This document shows positions 62,623 to 64,000 of a stretch of DNA of 64,000 nucleotides, piece by piece. The notes under the pieces are model-generated. The model saw nothing but the letters and a program-made list of their open reading frames with translations, had not been told where the DNA came from and did not search any database. Source of the DNA: Paenibacillus sp. FSL K6-1330 (GTDB taxonomy: Bacteria > Bacillota > Bacilli > Paenibacillales > Paenibacillaceae). Location of the stretch: the NCBI RefSeq assembly GCF_037976825.1, contig NZ_CP150269.1, forward strand, positions 4,787,501-4,851,500, given 5' to 3'. Both the position numbers and the translations under genes were made by a program. Numbering within the stretch: the first letter of the stretch is position 1; each line of letters opens with the position of its first letter.

Positions 62623-63519
62623 CTACGCATCCCCCCGAATCTTGATTTCTTCAGAAATCAGCTCCACCAGCGTATTGGCCATAATGATGCCGGCTGTTTT
62701 AGGAGCCACGATTCCGGGTAGTCCGGGTGCGAGCATGGCTTTGATACCCCGTTTTTCAGCATAGCGAAAATCGCATCCACCGGGTGCGGAGGCAAGGTCG
62801 ATGATGACAGCCTCCCGAGGCATTTTCGAGATGATTTGTGCTGTGACTATCATAGTTGGAATCGTGTTAAAAAGCAAGTCAATATCCGACACATAAGAAC
62901 TCAGATCCCTTACCAGGAAGGGCTTCCAGCCCATTTCCTCCGCTCTGGCATAGTGCTCCGATTTACGTACGCCCATCCGAATTTTGGCACCCAGGCCTTG
63001 CAGGCTGCGCGCCATGGTGAATCCTGTCCGTCCCATGCCAAGCACCATGCTGGTTGATCCGTGAATCGTAAAATCCGTGTTTTGGATCGCCATCATCAGT
63101 GCACCTTCCGCTGTCGGAATGGAATTATAGATGGCTACATCGTCCCTCTCCAAAATCTCTACCAGCTTGATCTTATATTTGTCACATAGCGAGCGCAAAT
63201 AGGGCTTCGCCATGCCTGTATAGATCACTCCATGTCCAGGCATCGCTGCGATATGCTCCTCCTGCAGTCGCAATGGCCCCTCTGAGAACAGCGCGCTGAC
63301 ACGTCCCTCATCATCACATCCCACGACAGGCAGGATCAGAGCATCAGCATTCGATAACAGCTCTGGCGTGAGCGGCTCGCGAGTCACTCCCTGAAAAGAA
63401 TCCTGCAGTTTCTCAAACCCGGCGATCATGACGGAGGCATCCATCTCAGCGCATTTTCGTATGACTTCAATTTGCCTTGCGTCTCCACCTACAAAGACGG
63501 TCCGGACTCCAGTCAGCAT
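62623..63519 (-). CDS. dpaA: dipicolinate synthase subunit A
   Basis: 298 residues. Rossmann-like domains: VFVGGDARQIEVIRKCAEM near the N-terminus and GMGRTGFTMARSLQGLGA for the nucleotide; LLFNTIPTMI and ASAPGGCDF follow. It matches SpoVFA. ATG follows GAAAGGAGCGAGG. A sigma-K-like promoter lies upstream, consistent with mother-cell expression. Confidence 0.95.
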   Translation of the reverse strand: MLTGVRTVFVGGDARQIEVIRKCAEMDASVMIAGFEKLQDSFQGVTREPLTPELLSNADALILPVVGCDDEGRVSALFSEGPLRLQEEHIAAMPGHGVIYTGMAKPYLRSLCDKYKIKLVEILERDDVAIYNSIPTAEGALMMAIQNTDFTIHGSTSMVLGMGRTGFTMARSLQGLGAKIRMGVRKSEHYARAEEMGWKPFLVRDLSSYVSDIDLLFNTIPTMIVTAQIISKMPREAVIIDLASAPGGCDFRYAEKRGIKAMLAPGLPGIVAPKTAGIIMANTLVELISEEIKIRGDA

Positions 63520-63562
63520 GGAAGGCCTCGCTCCTTTCTTCTAACCAACGTATAAACCATCT

Positions 63563-63585
63563 TATGCCGTAGCCTATAGGGTGGT
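63563..63585 (-). promoter_or_regulatory. possible sigma-K promoter of dpaA
   Basis: On the minus strand ACC (63585-63583), 16 bases, CATA (63566-63563) then AGATG. The spacing suits sigma-K, whose known regulon includes spoVFA, but the final bases deviate from CATANNNTA. Confidence 0.35.
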
Positions 63586-63683
63586 GAGCGCATTTCAATT
63601 AAACTACCGCCTTAACGCAATAAACAACACTATAGATGGAGAGTCGGATCCGAAGCCATTTTGCATGGACGCTAACGCAAAAA

Positions 63684-63711
63684 ACACCGCCCGGCTAGGC
63701 CGGAGCGGTGT
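63684..63711 (-). terminator. intrinsic terminator of dut
   Basis: On the minus strand ACACCGCTCCGGC, loop, GCCGGGCGGTGT then T-run, about 50 bases after the dut stop. Confidence 0.85.
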
Positions 63712-63760
63712 GCTTGATAAAACCATGATGATGATATCCATAAATTATCTATAATATAGA

Positions 63761-64000
63761 TTACTTGCCGGTATGACCGAATCCGCCTGCACCCCGTACG
63801 GTATCGGACAACTCGTCAACTTCCATGAATTCTACCGCCGGGACGGTTTTGAACACCATCTGGGCAATGCGTTCATTACGCTCAATTGCAAACGGCTCTT
63901 GTCCTAAATTCACCAGCAGCACCTTCACTTCCCCGCGATAATCAGCATCAATCGTGCCTGGAGAATTCAAGCAGGTAATACCATGTTTGTAGGCCAGTCC
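63761..64000 (-). CDS. dut: dUTP diphosphatase, C-terminal part
   Basis: The gene continues beyond the right edge, so only its C-terminal 79 residues are seen. Motif [15 protein letters not shown] (motif III, uracil-binding hairpin) and NERIAQMVF are clear, and the tail [10 protein letters not shown] is the P-loop-like motif V. It hydrolyses dUTP to dUMP. The visible frame begins at 64000 with GLAYKHGIT; the start is outside the window. Confidence 0.93.
   Translation of the reverse strand, partial: GLAYKHGITCLNSPGTIDADYRGEVKVLLVNLGQEPFAIERNERIAQMVFKTVPAVEFMEVDELSDTVRGAGGFGHTGK

Noticed and set aside
1..64000. CRISPR arrays, rRNA or tRNA genes
   Set aside because: No regularly spaced repeats and no recognisable tRNA or rRNA sequence were seen on either strand.

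Overview
The window looks like chromosome of a Paenibacillus-type endospore former (Bacillota, Paenibacillaceae). This rests on the sporulation genes (spoVS, sleB, dipicolinate synthase dpaA/dpaB, spoIIIE), strong AGGAGG-type ribosome binding sites, Bacillus-type sigma-A, sigma-H and sigma-G promoter sequences, a Bacillus-type LexA box, and gene order. From about 26 kb to the right edge nearly everything lies on the minus strand and follows, in reverse, a Bacillus subtilis block: dut, dpaA, dpaB, asd, dapG, dapA, rnj, tepA, ylzJ, spoIIIE, ymfF, ymfH, ymfI, ymfJ, ymfK, rodZ, pgsA, cinA, recA, (recX), rny, ymdB, spoVS, miaB, ricA. No rRNA, tRNA or CRISPR array was seen.

Left part (0-26 kb), more accessory. 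0-3.7 kb: a plus-strand operon with a UbiA-family phosphoribosyltransferase, a HAD phosphatase, two SMR-like membrane proteins and a polytopic GT-C-like protein, which together read like a polyprenyl-phosphate-pentofuranose pathway. 3.8-7.1 kb: an MsbA-like ABC exporter, an unknown protein, a Nudix hydrolase and a HesB-like protein. 7.3-11.6 kb: a heterodimeric ABC exporter (BmrC/BmrD type) preceded by a promoter, a 41-codon leader ORF and an intrinsic terminator, arranged as a transcription attenuator. 11.7-17 kb: an SLH protein, a HEPN-like protein, a small ABC transporter and a VWA lipoprotein. 17-23.8 kb: a ROK regulator, a Cys-rich copper-storage-like protein with a His-rich COG0523 GTPase, MoaB, a lipoprotein, an MDR oxidoreductase and a frameshifted membrane-protein gene. 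23.8-26.8 kb: an NAD salvage operon (NrtR-like Nudix regulator, nicotinamidase, nicotinate phosphoribosyltransferase).

Right part (26.8-64 kb), the conserved block. It is interrupted by a 281-bp inverted-repeat-bounded element (29.1-29.4 kb), sleB with a sigma-G promoter (45.8-46.7 kb) and a galacturonate catabolism cluster with a divergent AraC regulator (46.8-53.5 kb). The dipicolinate/lysine cluster at the right end carries an asd gene reduced in frame to a 64-codon remnant that joins the extreme N- and C-termini of aspartate-semialdehyde dehydrogenase.

Most interesting points: the attenuator leader of the ABC exporter, the putative pentofuranosyl-lipid operon, the internally deleted asd, the structured mobile-element-like repeat, and the frameshifted membrane gene at 23 kb.
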